Origin: Phaseolus vulgaris | Taxonomy: Eukaryota; Streptophyta; Magnoliopsida; Fabales; Fabaceae | Assembly: GCF_000499845.2 (NCBI RefSeq) | Contig: NC_023758.2 | Location: 24,141,520 to 24,205,519 of the forward strand | Length of the DNA stretch: 64,000 bases | Direction: 5' to 3' | Part shown: positions 12,817 through 25,092 of the stretch, piece by piece | Layout of the letters: every line of letters begins with the position of its first letter | Numbering within the stretch: position 1 is the first letter of the stretch | The notes under the pieces: model-generated | Told to the model about the DNA's origin: nothing | The model's input: the letters and a program-made list of their open reading frames with translations, nothing else | The model's database searches: none | Program-made: the position numbers and the translations under genes

Positions 12817-14538
12817 TCATCGTTCTGTTGGAAGTCCATTTTGTGTCCAAGCTTCAAAACCACCAGCCATGTCTGTGATTCCTGTGAACCCCTGCATAAT
12901 CAAGAAATTTTAGTCACGCCGTGTACAATCTTTAGTCACTTCAAAAATTAAGCCGTTGAAGAAAACAAAATGCTCACAGCAGCTAGCAAGTCACTTGCAG
13001 CCATGATAGATCTTTTACCAAGCTGGCACCCCTGTGAAACCACAAGTCAACATCTGAATTAAGCAAAAGTGCTTAAAATAACATAGAACTTAATCACTCA
13101 ACAAGAGCTTTAAGAAGATATGCACTCACAACTATAATTTCATCATCTTTTCTGAAATTTGAGGACACCTCTCTAATGAAGTTGCTGTTCTTCGTCATCC
13201 CTGAATACATGAATGATGGAGAATCTATATTGAGATCATGGAATATAATAACACAGCAAGAAGAAATTTTCAGATCATAGAGTAAAGTTTTGGTATCGTA
13301 AGATATTAGAAAAAAAAATTACCTAGAACCACGAGTCTCTAGTGATTTGTATAGAAAAAAAAATTGGCTAGGGGTTAAAAAGTTAATAGAAGAATCTAAA
13401 TTTAAAGAAGAATAAGCTATTGGATCAGGTAGCTATTTTTTCTGAGTTGTATAAAGCTTTTACTCTGTCAGCAAATTAGCAATTATTTAACTTTTTTAAA
13501 TAATTTTATAAAAATTAACAAATTAAGCAATCACTATTGAAATATAGTGAAAAAAAATCTTTAAATAGATATTAAGCAATCATACTTTTTCTTTTTTGTA
13601 ATGAAAACAAACTTCGAGATTAGGAATGAACAAAGTAGTTATTACCACTAGCCCAGTATCACTTAGATTATTATTATGAATTAAGTTTGAAAATTGAAAT
13701 GGAACCTGATCCAACTCTGAACATGAAAGGTATGTTAATTGCGCCAGGAACGTGTCCTTCAACGAACTCTTCCGTGGTCCTGCAACAAAACAGGGGAAAG
13801 AAAAGATAAAATTTGGGTTGATTCTACAATATGATTTAAAAAAAGTTCTGCACTTCTTCTGTTACCTGTTGTAATTAATATTCAATCACTTACCTCACAT
13901 CCAAATATCTATGACCAGCTAGAAGAAGCTCGTATGCTACACGCACAGGCACAGAAGTTGGAACAACAGCCTCCAAAGTCCCCTTCAGTGCAACTTCCCT
14001 CCTTCAATTAACCAAAAACCAGGTTCATTTGATTGAAAAGATTAAATAAAATAAGTGAAATGAAATATAATAATACTTAACACTCTATTTAGACTTAGCA
14101 CCTTAGCTTCCAAATATAAACATGATCCTATTTTGTTTAATATTGTTCTCATCTTTTTCTTCTACTAAGAGTGTGATGAGGTAGAATACAAGTGACTCTA
14201 CACCTTTTTTCCTTTTTTCACTCATAAAAATAATTTGTTTACACTCACTCATGAACACGCTTACCGGAAGTTTGGAAACTTGGGTTGTGGAACGTTCACG
14301 TTTATTCGTCCCCTATGAGGATTCATGGAGTTCAGAACTGAAAACCTGTGACAACACTTTCAAGTTTTAGAAAATGTAATGAAAAAGAAGAGAGAAAGAT
14401 GATATGATTATTGTATGAAAGAATGGGTAAATTATTTAACCTGGTGCGGCACAGATTGGGTGAAAAACGAGGAGAACAAGAGGGAGGGACACGGAAACAA
14501 GCGGCGGAGACATCAAACGTTGCTGTTGTTGTCGTCAT
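12817..14538 (-). CDS. STR15: Plastid single-domain rhodanese, SEN1/DIN1 (STR15) type, 7 exons
   Basis: Minus-strand exons, in order of translation: 14441-14538, 14265-14345, 13894-14001, 13706-13779, 13130-13200, 12978-13031 and 12817-12891. Phases and GT-AG borders agree, giving 186 codons plus stop. The N-terminus (MTTTTATFDVSAACF) is rich in Ser/Thr and Arg and looks like a chloroplast transit peptide. The rhodanese fold follows: VPTSVPVRVAYELLLAG, RYLDVRT, then GHVPGAINIPFMFRVGSG. The catalytic loop is GCQLGKRS, with the persulfide-forming Cys in the CxxGxR pattern, and the end is AGFTGITDMAGG...LPTER. The MFRVGSGM segment and the added transit peptide favour SEN1/DIN1 over the shorter cytosolic STR16. 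The family is linked to senescence and dark induction; sulfur-transfer activity is inferred from the motif. The gene converges on the kinase gene. Confidence 0.9.
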
Positions 14539-16261
14539 TTGTTGATACTATTTTGGAATGGAATGTGGTACCAAATGCAGTGTCTATGGTTGCCGCTTCC
14601 AAGCTCATATTTGAAAGGGTGCTCCAAAACCATTGGCCCCACACCTTTGTATTTCTTTATATTAATATATTCATATAATATAATGTTTTAAAACTGATAT
14701 TTAATTTTTTCTTAAATGTTCATGAGATCATGAAGAACTTTGGTGTGTGAGTGAAATTGGAGATCCAAATCTATTAGAGATATAATAATTTATTATATAT
14801 AATATATAAATACATGTAAACTTCACTTTATAAATTTGATTTTTATTTAAGTGAAGTTTTCATTTACAATAATAAGTGTGAAAATGAGCCAGAGATCAAG
14901 ATATATGATATGAAAACAGTATAAATTTTTATTTATGAATAAATAAAATATAACTGTTGAGAATATTAGAAGAGTTAGAGTCACACATAAAGGAGACAAT
15001 GACTTTGATAATTTCGTCACGACCACGCAAATGGTTTTTTCAAGATTCTTCTTCTTGATTTTTCTTATATTAATCCATCTCCACTGTTACACAAGAAATG
15101 ATTGATTTATTTATATAGGATATATAACATTTTTGTGAATAAATGGATTATTGGAAAGTGTTGTTGTGAATGTTCACAATGGTCATTTTATATTTGTATG
15201 AGCTAATTTGTGAAATAAATTTGATCGTGAGTTAAGTATCTGATAATAGATATTAAAAGATGAATTTTAAACTTAATTAATTTTATAAAACTGGTTTCTA
15301 AAATAAAGTTTTCATCTTAGTGTATTATTGATTGTTTTGTTATATAGAAATTTGTGCAGAAAAATGAGAGATGCAGTTATTGTTTTGGATAAAATCTGCG
15401 AGATGACACGTAAATGTGTGGTATTTTAGATAAACAAGGAAGTGGAGTTGGCCCACCACCACCACTCTGGATAAGTATCCACCTCACACAGCCCATCGGA
15501 TTTGGGTGGAGAGATTCTTTCACACGTGGCACCACATCCTCTACCCACCTCATGGACCTTCTTTCTTCGGCCTACATATTTTCACACCTAGATCATTTAA
15601 TGGGCTTTCACCACCTTGAGATCATTGCTTTCTGCACCCCAGGATTTTAAGCTGCACCCCATGAAGATAGTGAAATGTCTCAACTCTTGCTTCACATTTG
15701 TAAAAAAAATCTGACTTTTTTTTCTTTTCTTTCTTACTTTATCTTCCTTCCTTCCTTACTTTAAAAATAGTGTATGCGGGACTTTTTCAAGACCACATAC
15801 TTAAATACTTTTTTTGTGTACTTAGATTCTTTTTCATTTTTAATTCAAAATTATATTGTACACTAGTTTAGTCTATGAAAATGTTTTCATTAATTTATAA
15901 AAATATTGTCATTATTAATAAACATAAATTTTGTATTAAAAAACAAATGTTATTTTAAAAAAATTGTATTAGAAATGTATTTTGTAAAATAATCAATTTG
16001 ATCTTAATTAAAGACTTAAAAAATAAATATTTATAAAATTTATATTTTGAAATAAAGAGAAATATAGAGATGATGGATTTTTATAATTCACACAACTGTA
16101 TATAAATAAATAGATTGTTTCTTTAAAAAAAAACGACCATTCATGTATTCAAAATTGTATGAAAAAATAATATAAGTACATATGTAGTGTATAGAATTGT
16201 TAGTATATAGATATTAGAATCCAAAGTTTCAATATATATTATTTTCACACTGTGCTTTAAA
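14539..16261. other. AT-rich intergenic spacer upstream of the rhodanese gene, with one GC-richer island
   Basis: There is no gene that I can support. Positions just above 14538 are the rhodanese 5' leader and promoter (minus strand), with TATA-like AT stretches near 14660-14690. About 15405-15680 is clearly richer in C and G than its surroundings. It holds CACGTGGC (a G-box/ABRE-like site, near 15522) and two copies of CTGCACCCC (near 15630 and 15651). The 78-codon frame at 15414-15650 in this island has no recognisable domain. The remainder is low-complexity AT sequence. Confidence 0.5.
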
Positions 16262-16398
16262 AATATTATTCGTTAAAATATAATGTTAGTTAGATTATTA
16301 AGGTGGGTCGGTTAGTTTATTTTTTATGAGAATGGAGCTCCTACACCCGTATATTCAGGTTCTTGAATTTCAGTTTTACTCATTAGAAGTTTATATTT

Positions 16399-16434
<36 letters not shown>

Positions 16435-16668
16435 AAATATATTATACTGGTGCTTTTTATTAAAAAAATAGCATTATATTTTTATAAACTCTGTCCTGTC
16501 TATATATTTATTTTATATTTTTTATTGAACATTTTAAAATACAAATTTTTAAAAAGTAAAACTGAAAATTCAATAGCCTAATGGAGTGTAGCAGCTCCAT
16601 GTCATCAAAATAAACTAACACCCATCTTAATAACCTAACTCACATTATATTTTAAAAAATAATATTTT
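16262..16668. mobile_element. Inverted-repeat (MITE-like) element centred on an (AT)n tract
   Basis: The two arms are imperfect reverse complements over roughly 110-120 bp. The left arm has AAAATATAATGTTAGTTAG, GGTTAGTTTATTTT, ATGGAGCTCCTACAC and GAATTTCAGTTTTAC in order. The right arm (about 16545-16668) has the complements in the opposite order. The centre is a pure AT run (16400-16432) flanked by TATTTCA and TGAAATA, so the middle itself can fold. No open frame is present. Long terminal inverted repeats without a transposase suggest a Mutator-like MITE or foldback element. I could not fix the ends or find a target duplication. Confidence 0.6.
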
Positions 16669-18763
16669 CTGAAATTATTCTTCTGGAATTAGTAACTTTT
16701 CATGAGTAATATTAAAAGAACAAAAATTAATTTTAACTTATGAAAGTTTCTTTTTTCAAACATGTTCTAAAAAGAGGATTAGCAAATAATAATTACCGTT
16801 AATAATAATAATAATAATATATCTATAAATTCTTTAAAACTATTTTCTTTTACACAACTTTTTATTTATTTTATTTTTATGTTGTCATTTCATTTTATTA
16901 TTTTATTTTAATTATTTTTTTATTTTCTAATGATTAGAGAGTTATCGGAGATTGGATTTAAAGAATTAAATAAAATAATTACTAAGCAGTCTTGTGGATT
17001 TAAAAAACAGTTTTTTGAATTTAGATAAAATATATTGGTAGAATAGATGCAAGAGAGCAGTTTTTTAGATTTAAATAAAATAATTTTGTTTTGGGAATGT
17101 GTTTTTGCATATTCTCCTCTCCACTTTATCCAAATTTTCCGTTTTACTTTTTTACTATTATAGATTATTTATCATTCTACTTTTTGTCTATTTTTTAGCC
17201 TCTCTTCTCCCTGTAGATGTTATGTTTTGTAATTCTTTAAAAAAAAAAACAGGCTTCGATTTCACTTTTGTTCAATGCGGTCCATGTGAACATACTCTTA
17301 AAGCCGTATTCTCTCTTTTTGATTCAAAGTTTATTAAATCAGTTTACTCTTAGTATAAAATATAAATATATATTTAAGATAATATTATTTATTCTACTCG
17401 TGTTTTTCTCATCGTAAATCACACAAAAATTCTCTATTAAAGAGATAAAGTTAGTAATACAAATTCTAACAATTATTAGACCATATATTTAATTAATTCA
17501 TTTACTAAATATCCCTCGTGTTAAACGAACTATCATTATAAATAAATATTATTTAAAAAATTACAACCTACCTAAAATAGTATCTCATAACCTTATAATG
17601 TTTTTTTGTCATTTATTTTATATTCTCTTTTTTTTCTAGATTTGCTGAGAGATCTCAAACATTTCTTAAAATCCATACATTATTAAAAATATGTAATAGC
17701 AACTGAATATTCTTGACTAGATATCCATGTTCACGCCTTAAGTTGTGCCAACATGAAAATTTGCACACAATTTACTATGCCCTTCTTAAAGATAACTTAA
17801 TTATTATTTTCCATATTTCCCCTATGTGACATCTTGATAATGTAGAGAAGAAATGTACCACTAATCCTAATTAATTTATTTCACATTCAATTTTTGTTTA
17901 ATTTTTATAAAGTTAACGTGCTATAAACATAAAATATTAACAACAAAGGAGAGATGGAAAATATACGAGAAAAGAAAAATAAAATAGATCTTAAAATTAA
18001 TTAATTTAATAATTATTTTTAAAATTTTAAATTTTCAAAATAATTATTTATTAGAAATAAATTATTCTATAAAAAAAATTATAATAAGTCCCTTTTTTTC
18101 TTCATTTAAAAATTATAAATGATCAATTTTATAATTCTATACCACAAATTATTATAATAAATATTAGTATATGAATAAATTACTAAAAAATTATAATTAT
18201 TATATAATAAATATTTTTATTATAATAAATCAATTAATATTATAAATTAAAATTTTAAATATATCTAATTAAGATTAATTAAGATTAAATTATTATCATA
18301 TATAACTAACTACTACTACGTTGATTAGTATAAAATATTCAAAATCACCTTAACTTTTTTTTCTTTTTATATTTTTTGAATTATTATAACGATCTTTCAA
18401 TTTGCATATTTTTTCCATTTAAGGAATTAGTAGACTAAAAATAGAAACCTATTCACATTATATGAGTAAATCCATTTAAAAAAAATGTATGCATCTTTTA
18501 ATATGTATTTATATTTATTAAAATAAAATATAAATTTATCGTAATAATATGTGTTAATAATAATATTTTTTTTATTTAATTTTAATATTAAATATAATTA
18601 TATATAAATGAAAAAAGTAAAAAATATCAATACATATATTTGTAATTTTAATAGTAATAATAATAATAATAATTTTTCTTTGACTCTTGGTCTTGAGATT
18701 GTGGATCTGTGAAGGATAGGAATGGTGAGTGAAGAGTAACCGGAGACTGTTAAAGCTTTCTGA
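16669..18763. other. AT-rich spacer and promoter side of the LTO1 gene
   Basis: Low-complexity AT-rich sequence has (TAA)n-like tracts at about 16800-16820 and 18650-18675. Diverged copies of a TTTAAATAAAATAATT phrase lie at 16960-17090. There is no supportable gene: the 84-codon frame at 17099-17353 is leucine/phenylalanine-rich by composition only. The last 80-100 bases before 18764 are probably the LTO1 5' UTR. Confidence 0.55.
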
Positions 18764-21700
18764 ATGGCTACTACCTTAGCCTTCGCCGCGCCGTCACTAT
18801 CTTCCTCTTCTCGCGTTTTTGTTCGTCGCGCTCCGATTCCTTACCACCGTTCTCCCAACCACCTCAGGTTGCCGCCTCTCAAATGCTCCTCTTCCGAGCC
18901 GGAAACCGCCATGTCTCCCGCAGACTGGACTCACAAGTTGATTGCCGGGGCTGCTGGTTTTGGATTCCTCGAAACCTCGTACCTCACTTACCTTAAGCTC
19001 ACCGGCTACGACGCCTTTTGCCCCGTCGGCGGTGGCACCTGCTCCGACGTACTCAACAGTGATTACGCAATTGTTTTCGGTATTGCTTTTTAACGTGAAA
19101 TGCGCCATAACTAACTGAATTTAACAAATTGATATTGGAATTTGCGTTATGAACAATATGGTTGTTTTGCAATTTTCAGGTATTCCTCTTCCGTTGATTG
19201 GGATGGCTGCGTATGGCTTGGTTGCTGCGCTAGGTCTTCAATTGGCTTCGAATAAGTTGCTTTTTGGGATTAACAAATCAACTGCACAAGCAGTGTTGCT
19301 TGGAGCGACAGCCTCCATGGCAGCTGCTAGTGCGTATTTTTTGTACATTCTAACCACGAGATTCTCTGATTCGTCTTGCTCCTACTGCTTACTTTCGGCT
19401 TTCTTGTCCTTCACCTTATTTTTCGTTACACTGAAGGTCCGTTCTGTTAATCTTTTATCAATGTGTTTATACTTATTTCCCGTGTTGTTGCTTAATTGGT
19501 ACTTTCTTTTTTGGAATTTAAATAATAGGACCTTGGATTACAAGAGGTGTCTAAAAAACTGGGTCTACAACTTCTTGTTGCTAGCATAGTGATTCTCACG
19601 CTGAACACCTCCTATAACAGTTCTAAATCTGGATCCTCAAGGTGAATTTGTCACTTGCTTAGGACCTTTTAGATCACTTTAATTTGTCTATTCCATGTGG
19701 TGCAAATGTGCAATTTTACTATAATGTATCAATCGATCACATTGCCATGTCTCAAGCTTGGACAAAAGTAGATGAAAATCTAATCTCTAACTGTCATTTT
19801 CTCCTGGCTTTCCTTACTGTCTGCCAACATTTTCTTGTTCTGGGTATACCTTTTTTTCCCATAAAATTTTACTGTCTAGCTTTTAGGTCGTGGTCAATAT
19901 TTCCTTACCTGGTGTTTCTTTTTATTGGATGTTTCAATTTTAACTGTCCTTCGTTTTTATCTGCCCAAAACCCACATATTAGAGTTTCAGCATAGATAGA
20001 TATCAAAATGGAAATTGAGCCCCTGTCTATGACATTTTAATTTATATAATGTTATAACAACATGATGCGCACGGTAAGAAAAGGGTGATTTTTTTACTTA
20101 CAGGATTTTGGTGTGTATGTTAGGTTTATTCTTTCAAATAAGCTACGCCTGGTTATATGTTTGTTTTTGCCTATTCCCATTGGAAATGAAACCAAAGTGA
20201 AAGCTTGTGCTTGCAATGTACAATCTGAAATGCTCAAAATTTCTGTTATCTACTAATTTTGACAGCCTGGCTGAAATTGAACTGCCATATTATGCAACTG
20301 AGATTACAACTCCGTCAAGCCCTTTCGCACTATCTCTTGCAAGGCACTTGCACTCCGTAGGAGCTAAAATGTATGGTGCTTTCTGGTGTTCACATTGTCA
20401 GGAACAAAAAGAGGTATATGGTCACTTATAATTCCTTTCAAAGTTTTTATACACTAAATGAAACCTAAATCATCAAAATCTGTGTTATGCATTTCTCTAC
20501 CTTAAAAAGTTTAATTTGTCGTGAATTTAGTGAGAAGTGCATATCTCGTGTAAGTTCAGAATAAGTTTTTAGAATTCAACTTGAGAAATTGACAGCTAAC
20601 TCCCATAATTACTCAGTAGAATAATTAGTGTTAGTTACTTAGTTGGTTAGTATGTTGCTTATTTGGTGAGTCAAGTGGCTCATTATGCATATAAATAGGA
20701 AGAGGGGTTTGAGAGGGGAGTCATTCTTTGTGTAGTAAATTGTAAATGAATTGGGAGTGACTTGGACCTCTTGAAAAGTGCAGGAGTGTTCATTTCATTG
20801 TCTTTTCGATATTCTTAATTCTGAAACGACACTGGGGTCAGGAGAAATTGGGGCTCTTAAAATTTATTTCTGGTGTGCTTTTTCTAAACCAGTTTCTATG
20901 ATTGGGAATTAGGTTTTTTGATAAAATTTATCTAAACGGGTTTCTTCAAAGCTCTGATATTAAAGTTGTGGGAGGAGTTGTTAGGATAAGTCTGAGGCAT
21001 TGATTTGATTATTGATGAAAGGAAAAACTATCAGTCACTTATCAAAGCAGGAAGGAGAAGTTCTCAAATGATGGTCTTCTTTGAAGGAGAACAATCAAAA
21101 TGCAATCTGGTGGACTTTTCATAAGACAGTGCTCAAGAAATTCCAACTAGAAACTTCACCTTGTCTTCCAGACTCAGAAGCTGAGGAGCAAGAAAGCAAT
21201 TCTGGAGATGAAGTTCAAGGAGAAAGCCAATAAGTGGTGGAGTGGGGGCAAAAGCTGATTAAGAATGGCTGCACAAGATGAAGAATTAGAGAGAATAGAA
21301 CTAGTGGCTCAAGGGCAAGAAATGAATACATAAAAGGTACTAAAACTGGGAGAAACCCAATAAAATCTTCAACTACCCAACAACGATCCGGATAAAGAAT
21401 CAGAATAGAAGCAAAAATGAAGTTCTTTAAATCAAGAATTACAGGGAAAGAGATTATTCTGTTATTTGAGTTTCAAAGAGGAGGCAATATTTTAGGGAAA
21501 CCCTATGTTTGGGTAGTACCATCAACCTACTACAGAAGCACAATAAGGTGGAGGATCATGATAATTCTCAGTTACAACCACGTGTAGTAGTTCAGTTTGT
21601 GACACAGCCAAGGTTATCAAATTTTAGGGTTAACTCGTAAACCCTTACGAGTTTAAGAGTCTACTTTAGGCTCACAAGTTGATTAGTGAGTAAACCGTTT

Positions 21701-23130
21701 GTAAGTAAACTCGCAGTAGACTCAGTCAAAATCGGTGAACTCGGTGCAAACTCGCGAGTTCGAGGCTGAGTCACCGAGTCTAGAAAAAAAAAGTCCAAAA
21801 CGGTTCACATAGTTGCGTTCACGTTCTCATCTTCATCACTGTCGTCGTCTTCCTCGCCTCGCTTCGCCGCACGCCGCGTCACACTCCTCCCAGGTTTCAC
21901 GTTTCTCTTTTCTTAGGTTTAGTAAATTAGGTTAGGACAGATTGGGGTTAGGGTTAAGATTTTTAAATTGGGTTGGAGCTTTTTAGCTGATTGGATTTAA
22001 GGTTATTTTTAGGTTGAGTTTGAGAATTTTTGGGCAGATTAAGAATTTTTTGGCAGATTGGGGATTTTTGGGCTGATCATGAATTTTTTATTTATTAAAT
22101 TTTTTTTATGAAGTAGACTCGAGTCTACGAGTCAGGTTGACAGGCCTTCCATAAGTCGGGTTGACAGGTCTCCCACAAGTCTGAGTAGACTTTCGAGTCT
22201 AATAACCTTGGACACAGCCATGGCTCCTTCTTATCATATCTACATACAGAGGCTCGGATACTCTGTTTCACGGCAAAATAATACCAGAGATAACACTGCA
22301 CTATAGGAGCATTAAGGCATGCACATGTATGTTTGACCCAAGAGGACTGCAAGGTGAAACGGGATTAGTCTTCATAGTTCAATCACGTATTAGCTTGTAA
22401 CTTCTGGAATGACATTACTTCCATCATGCAATCCATTCTAGCCTTTGGCACCTGCATCTTGGCCATACTGAATGGAAGAAAAATAATCATGATGTGTGCT
22501 TTGCATTTCTCTACCTTGAAAAGATGGAATTGTTGTCATTGTAGTGGGAAGTGAATTACTTGTAAAAGGCCTTGAAGATCTTGACCCTTGTTTTAGGATT
22601 AGTTGTCAATGTATTCATAAATATCATGGCTTATTCTTCATGAACAATTTTCCTATTTTTGCTAGTGTTACTAGACTCCTCTGCTTTGGATCTATCCCCG
22701 TATTCTAACACAACTTTTTAGCTATGCTTGATGATGTCCAGAACTTACAGTTCATAAACCTTGCTTGCTGCAGTTTATTTCCTAAATTGTGGAAGCATAA
22801 CTATTCACTTTAACTTGCTGATACAGATGTTTGGGCGTGAGGCCGCCAAGGAATTGGATTACGTGGAATGCTTTCCCGAAGGATACCGTACAGGAACTAA
22901 AATGATCAAGGCATGCATAAACGCCAAACTTGAAGGTTTCCCTACGTGGATTATTAAGGGCCAGGTAAAAAGACAATAAGCTGTGATTATAGCTATGCAT
23001 TCCTATTTATTCTACCCCAATTTTAAGTATATATGGCTTGCCATTTCTCCTGCAGGTTCTAAGTGGTGAGCAAGAATTATCGGAGCTGGCTCAAGTGTCT
23101 GATTATAACCAATCTGTTCAACCTAGTTAA
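18764..23130 (+). CDS. LTO1: VKOR-thioredoxin fusion, chloroplast lumen thiol oxidoreductase, 6 exons
   Basis: Exons: 18764-19079, 19180-19436, 19529-19641, 20266-20413, 22827-22964 and 23056-23130. Borders and phases agree, giving 348 codons plus stop. The first ~55 residues (Ser/Arg/Pro-rich) look like a plastid transit peptide. The VKOR domain follows: a first helix, then the loop FCPVGGGTCSDVLNSDYA, more hydrophobic helices, and the redox pair CSYC. The C-terminal lumenal thioredoxin-like domain has the active site WCSHC and a cis-proline segment GFPTWIIKGQ. In plants this thylakoid protein oxidises lumenal thiols and supports photosystem II assembly (known for Arabidopsis LTO1). Intron 4 (20414-22826) is enlarged by inserted repeats. 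Confidence 0.94.
21609..22210. mobile_element. Non-autonomous hAT-like element in LTO1 intron 4
   Basis: The ends are inverted: the left begins CAAGGTTATCA and the right ends with the near complement TAATAACCTTG. Identical 8-bp direct repeats GACACAGC flank it at 21601-21608 and 22211-22218. An 8-bp duplication is typical of the hAT superfamily. Sub-terminal regions are full of short GAGTC/GACTC-containing repeats in both orientations (21640-21780 and 22115-22200). Such motifs often serve as transposase binding sites. No transposase frame is present in the 602 bp. Confidence 0.85.
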
Positions 23131-24389
23131 GGCTTGGACTAAAAGTAACAAAGATAGCATTGTAGAATTCTTAGTTGCACATTGTACAGCTTATACATGA
23201 GTAGTTTGTCCTTTTTAGGCATATGTGACGTTACAAATTCCTTCTCATTGCACTATAATACTGCCACTTTATAAATTATAAATTATTAGATGTCTTTTAA
23301 TTACTATATGTCCATTATGATATCAATGTATATTTTTTTTACATTTATTTTAATTATTATATGTCCATTATGATATCCATATAAAGAATAGAATCCATAT
23401 TTGTACTTTTATACTTCGGTCACATGGCAACATTGTTGTAGTTCAAATCATTAATTTTTTTATCAAATAATTGTCAAAATTTAACAAAAAATAAGTTAAA
23501 ATATTAAAAGTTTAAGTCATTGACATTTGACCAATAAATATACTAATAATGAGAAATATTAAAAGAATTAAAGTCAATAAAAAAAATGGTTGATTCTCCC
23601 TGCACCAAATCAATTTAAATTTATATCCAACACATTGACGTAAAATGTTCGTTTTACCCTTGCTTTGTTTGGATTGGGAAGCGAAAAGTTGAGTGTGGAG
23701 GAGTGGAAATGTGAGAATATGAGAAAAAAGTGTGAAGAAAGTTGATGATGTTTGAATTGGGATATGTTAGAATGGTTGTGTAAGGAAAGTTTATCGAAAT
23801 ACGTGAATGATGTGATGATTATAAAAGTATTTTAAATTATTTTTAATGGTGTAAATTGTAAGATTACAAATTTACCCTTGTATATAAAAAATAAATAAAT
23901 AATTATTAATGTCGTTCATATTTTAGCTAATTAAAATAATTTAAAATTTTAATTATAAATAAAAGAAAAAGTAATGTAAAATTCAAAGAAATAAATAATT
24001 AAATATAATTTTATTTTTTCCATTTTATTAATTTAAATTAATTTTGCTACTTAAGTTAATTTATTTAGATAATTTTAATATTATTTATGATTCTTTAAAG
24101 TATGTTATATATACACAAAATTATTATTATTAAGAATTTTTATTATTATCATTAACAAAATTAATATATTTTAAAAAGTAAATTTTTATTTAAAACATAG
24201 CATGAATATTAAGTAGTTGTCAAAATATATAATATAAAGTCATTACATTTGATCCGGAAAGAGATAAACACATATTAATTTGTTTGTAATTTTGAAATTA
24301 TGAAAAAAATGAAGAACATAATAATGTTAATTAGAAAAAGAAAACACATCCCCACTAATAATATTTTAATCCTTCTTGTGGAGACCTTC
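23131..24389. other. LTO1 3' UTR and AT-rich spacer
   Basis: About 23131-23290 is likely LTO1 3' UTR. The rest is AT-rich. Around 23640-23760 a G-rich patch (TTGTTTGGATTGGGAAG followed by GTGGAGGAGTGG) resembles the terminal region of plant DNA transposons or MITEs. I could not find a matching opposite end. No gene is supported. Confidence 0.45.
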
Positions 24390-24810
24390 AAATGGTTTTC
24401 TCGATGACATATCTTATTCCGTTGTATGACAATAATTGCATATTTTCATCGGCAACATCTTCAATAAACCATTTGAAAAAATTACAGTCTCCTACAATCA
24501 TGCCACTTCTAATCTATTTTGAAGAAAAGAATAAAATTGAACAATAAATAAGTTTAAAATAGCATTCTTAAGTTTGTATCAAACCGAATTGAATAAATTT
24601 TACCTTTTAGTTGAGACAACCCCAAAATCGTTTTCCAATATTTTTTGTTGTTGTTGTTATTCTCAAAACAACAAATTGTCCACAATCACAAATAGGAGCA
24701 ACGAAGGCACTTGTGTTCCCAGTAGCATGGGTAAAAGTACCACGTTTTTACACACTACAACCAGTACAACTAGACGACCATGTGTTGTGATATGCAAACA
24801 TTGAAGGTCA
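24390..24810 (-). pseudogene. GRF-type zinc-finger gene fragment, probably dead
   Basis: Minus-strand reading of about 24610-24740 gives APICDCGQFVVLRITTTTKN and then GKRFWGC. This is the front half of a GRF zinc finger (CxCG, then TxxNxGxxFxxC). After a likely intron, about 24395-24525 gives GDCNFFKWFIEDV, matching the second half (CxFFxW), and a short tail ending in a stop. The expected aromatic residue just after GCLN is replaced by a stop codon before the donor site, and no good start is visible. GRF fingers bind nucleic acid; in plants, many short copies sit among transposons. It lies downstream of the transposon-protein pseudogene at 25093-26178. Confidence 0.55.
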
Positions 24811-25092
24811 GTTAACCAATATTGTTGAAGTTGCGCGTATTAGGTAATGGAACCCAAATTTGATTTATGCATAATAGATATAAAATGTTAAAAAAGTTAC
24901 ATTCAAAATAATATCATTATGTAAATAAGTACCATGAAAAGTACCATAAAACTTTAATATTAAATAACAATTTGTCAATGTTCAACGTAAAAAATAACAA
25001 TAACAATAACAATAAGAATTCATTAATGTTCAACACGAAAATTAGAAATAAAAATAACAATGACAATAACATAATGATAAGACAATTAATGA
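24811..25092. repeat. AT-rich spacer with AATAAC-type short repeats
   Basis: There is no gene. Two patches of near-tandem AATAACAAT hexamer/trimer units occur at about 24992-25018 and 25047-25072. They explain the asparagine-rich and leucine-rich frames on both strands, which I treat as artefacts. Confidence 0.6.

Noticed and set aside
20590..20860. Possible LTR (TATAAATAGG box, then a GAGTC-rich stretch) and a gag-like frame near 21110-21230 in LTO1 intron 4
   Set aside because: No matching second LTR, no primer site I trust and no clear gag motif, so I did not list it as an element. The intron is clearly repeat-derived here.
23640..23760. Possible terminal inverted repeat of a DNA transposon
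   Set aside because: I could not find a complementary end or a target duplication.
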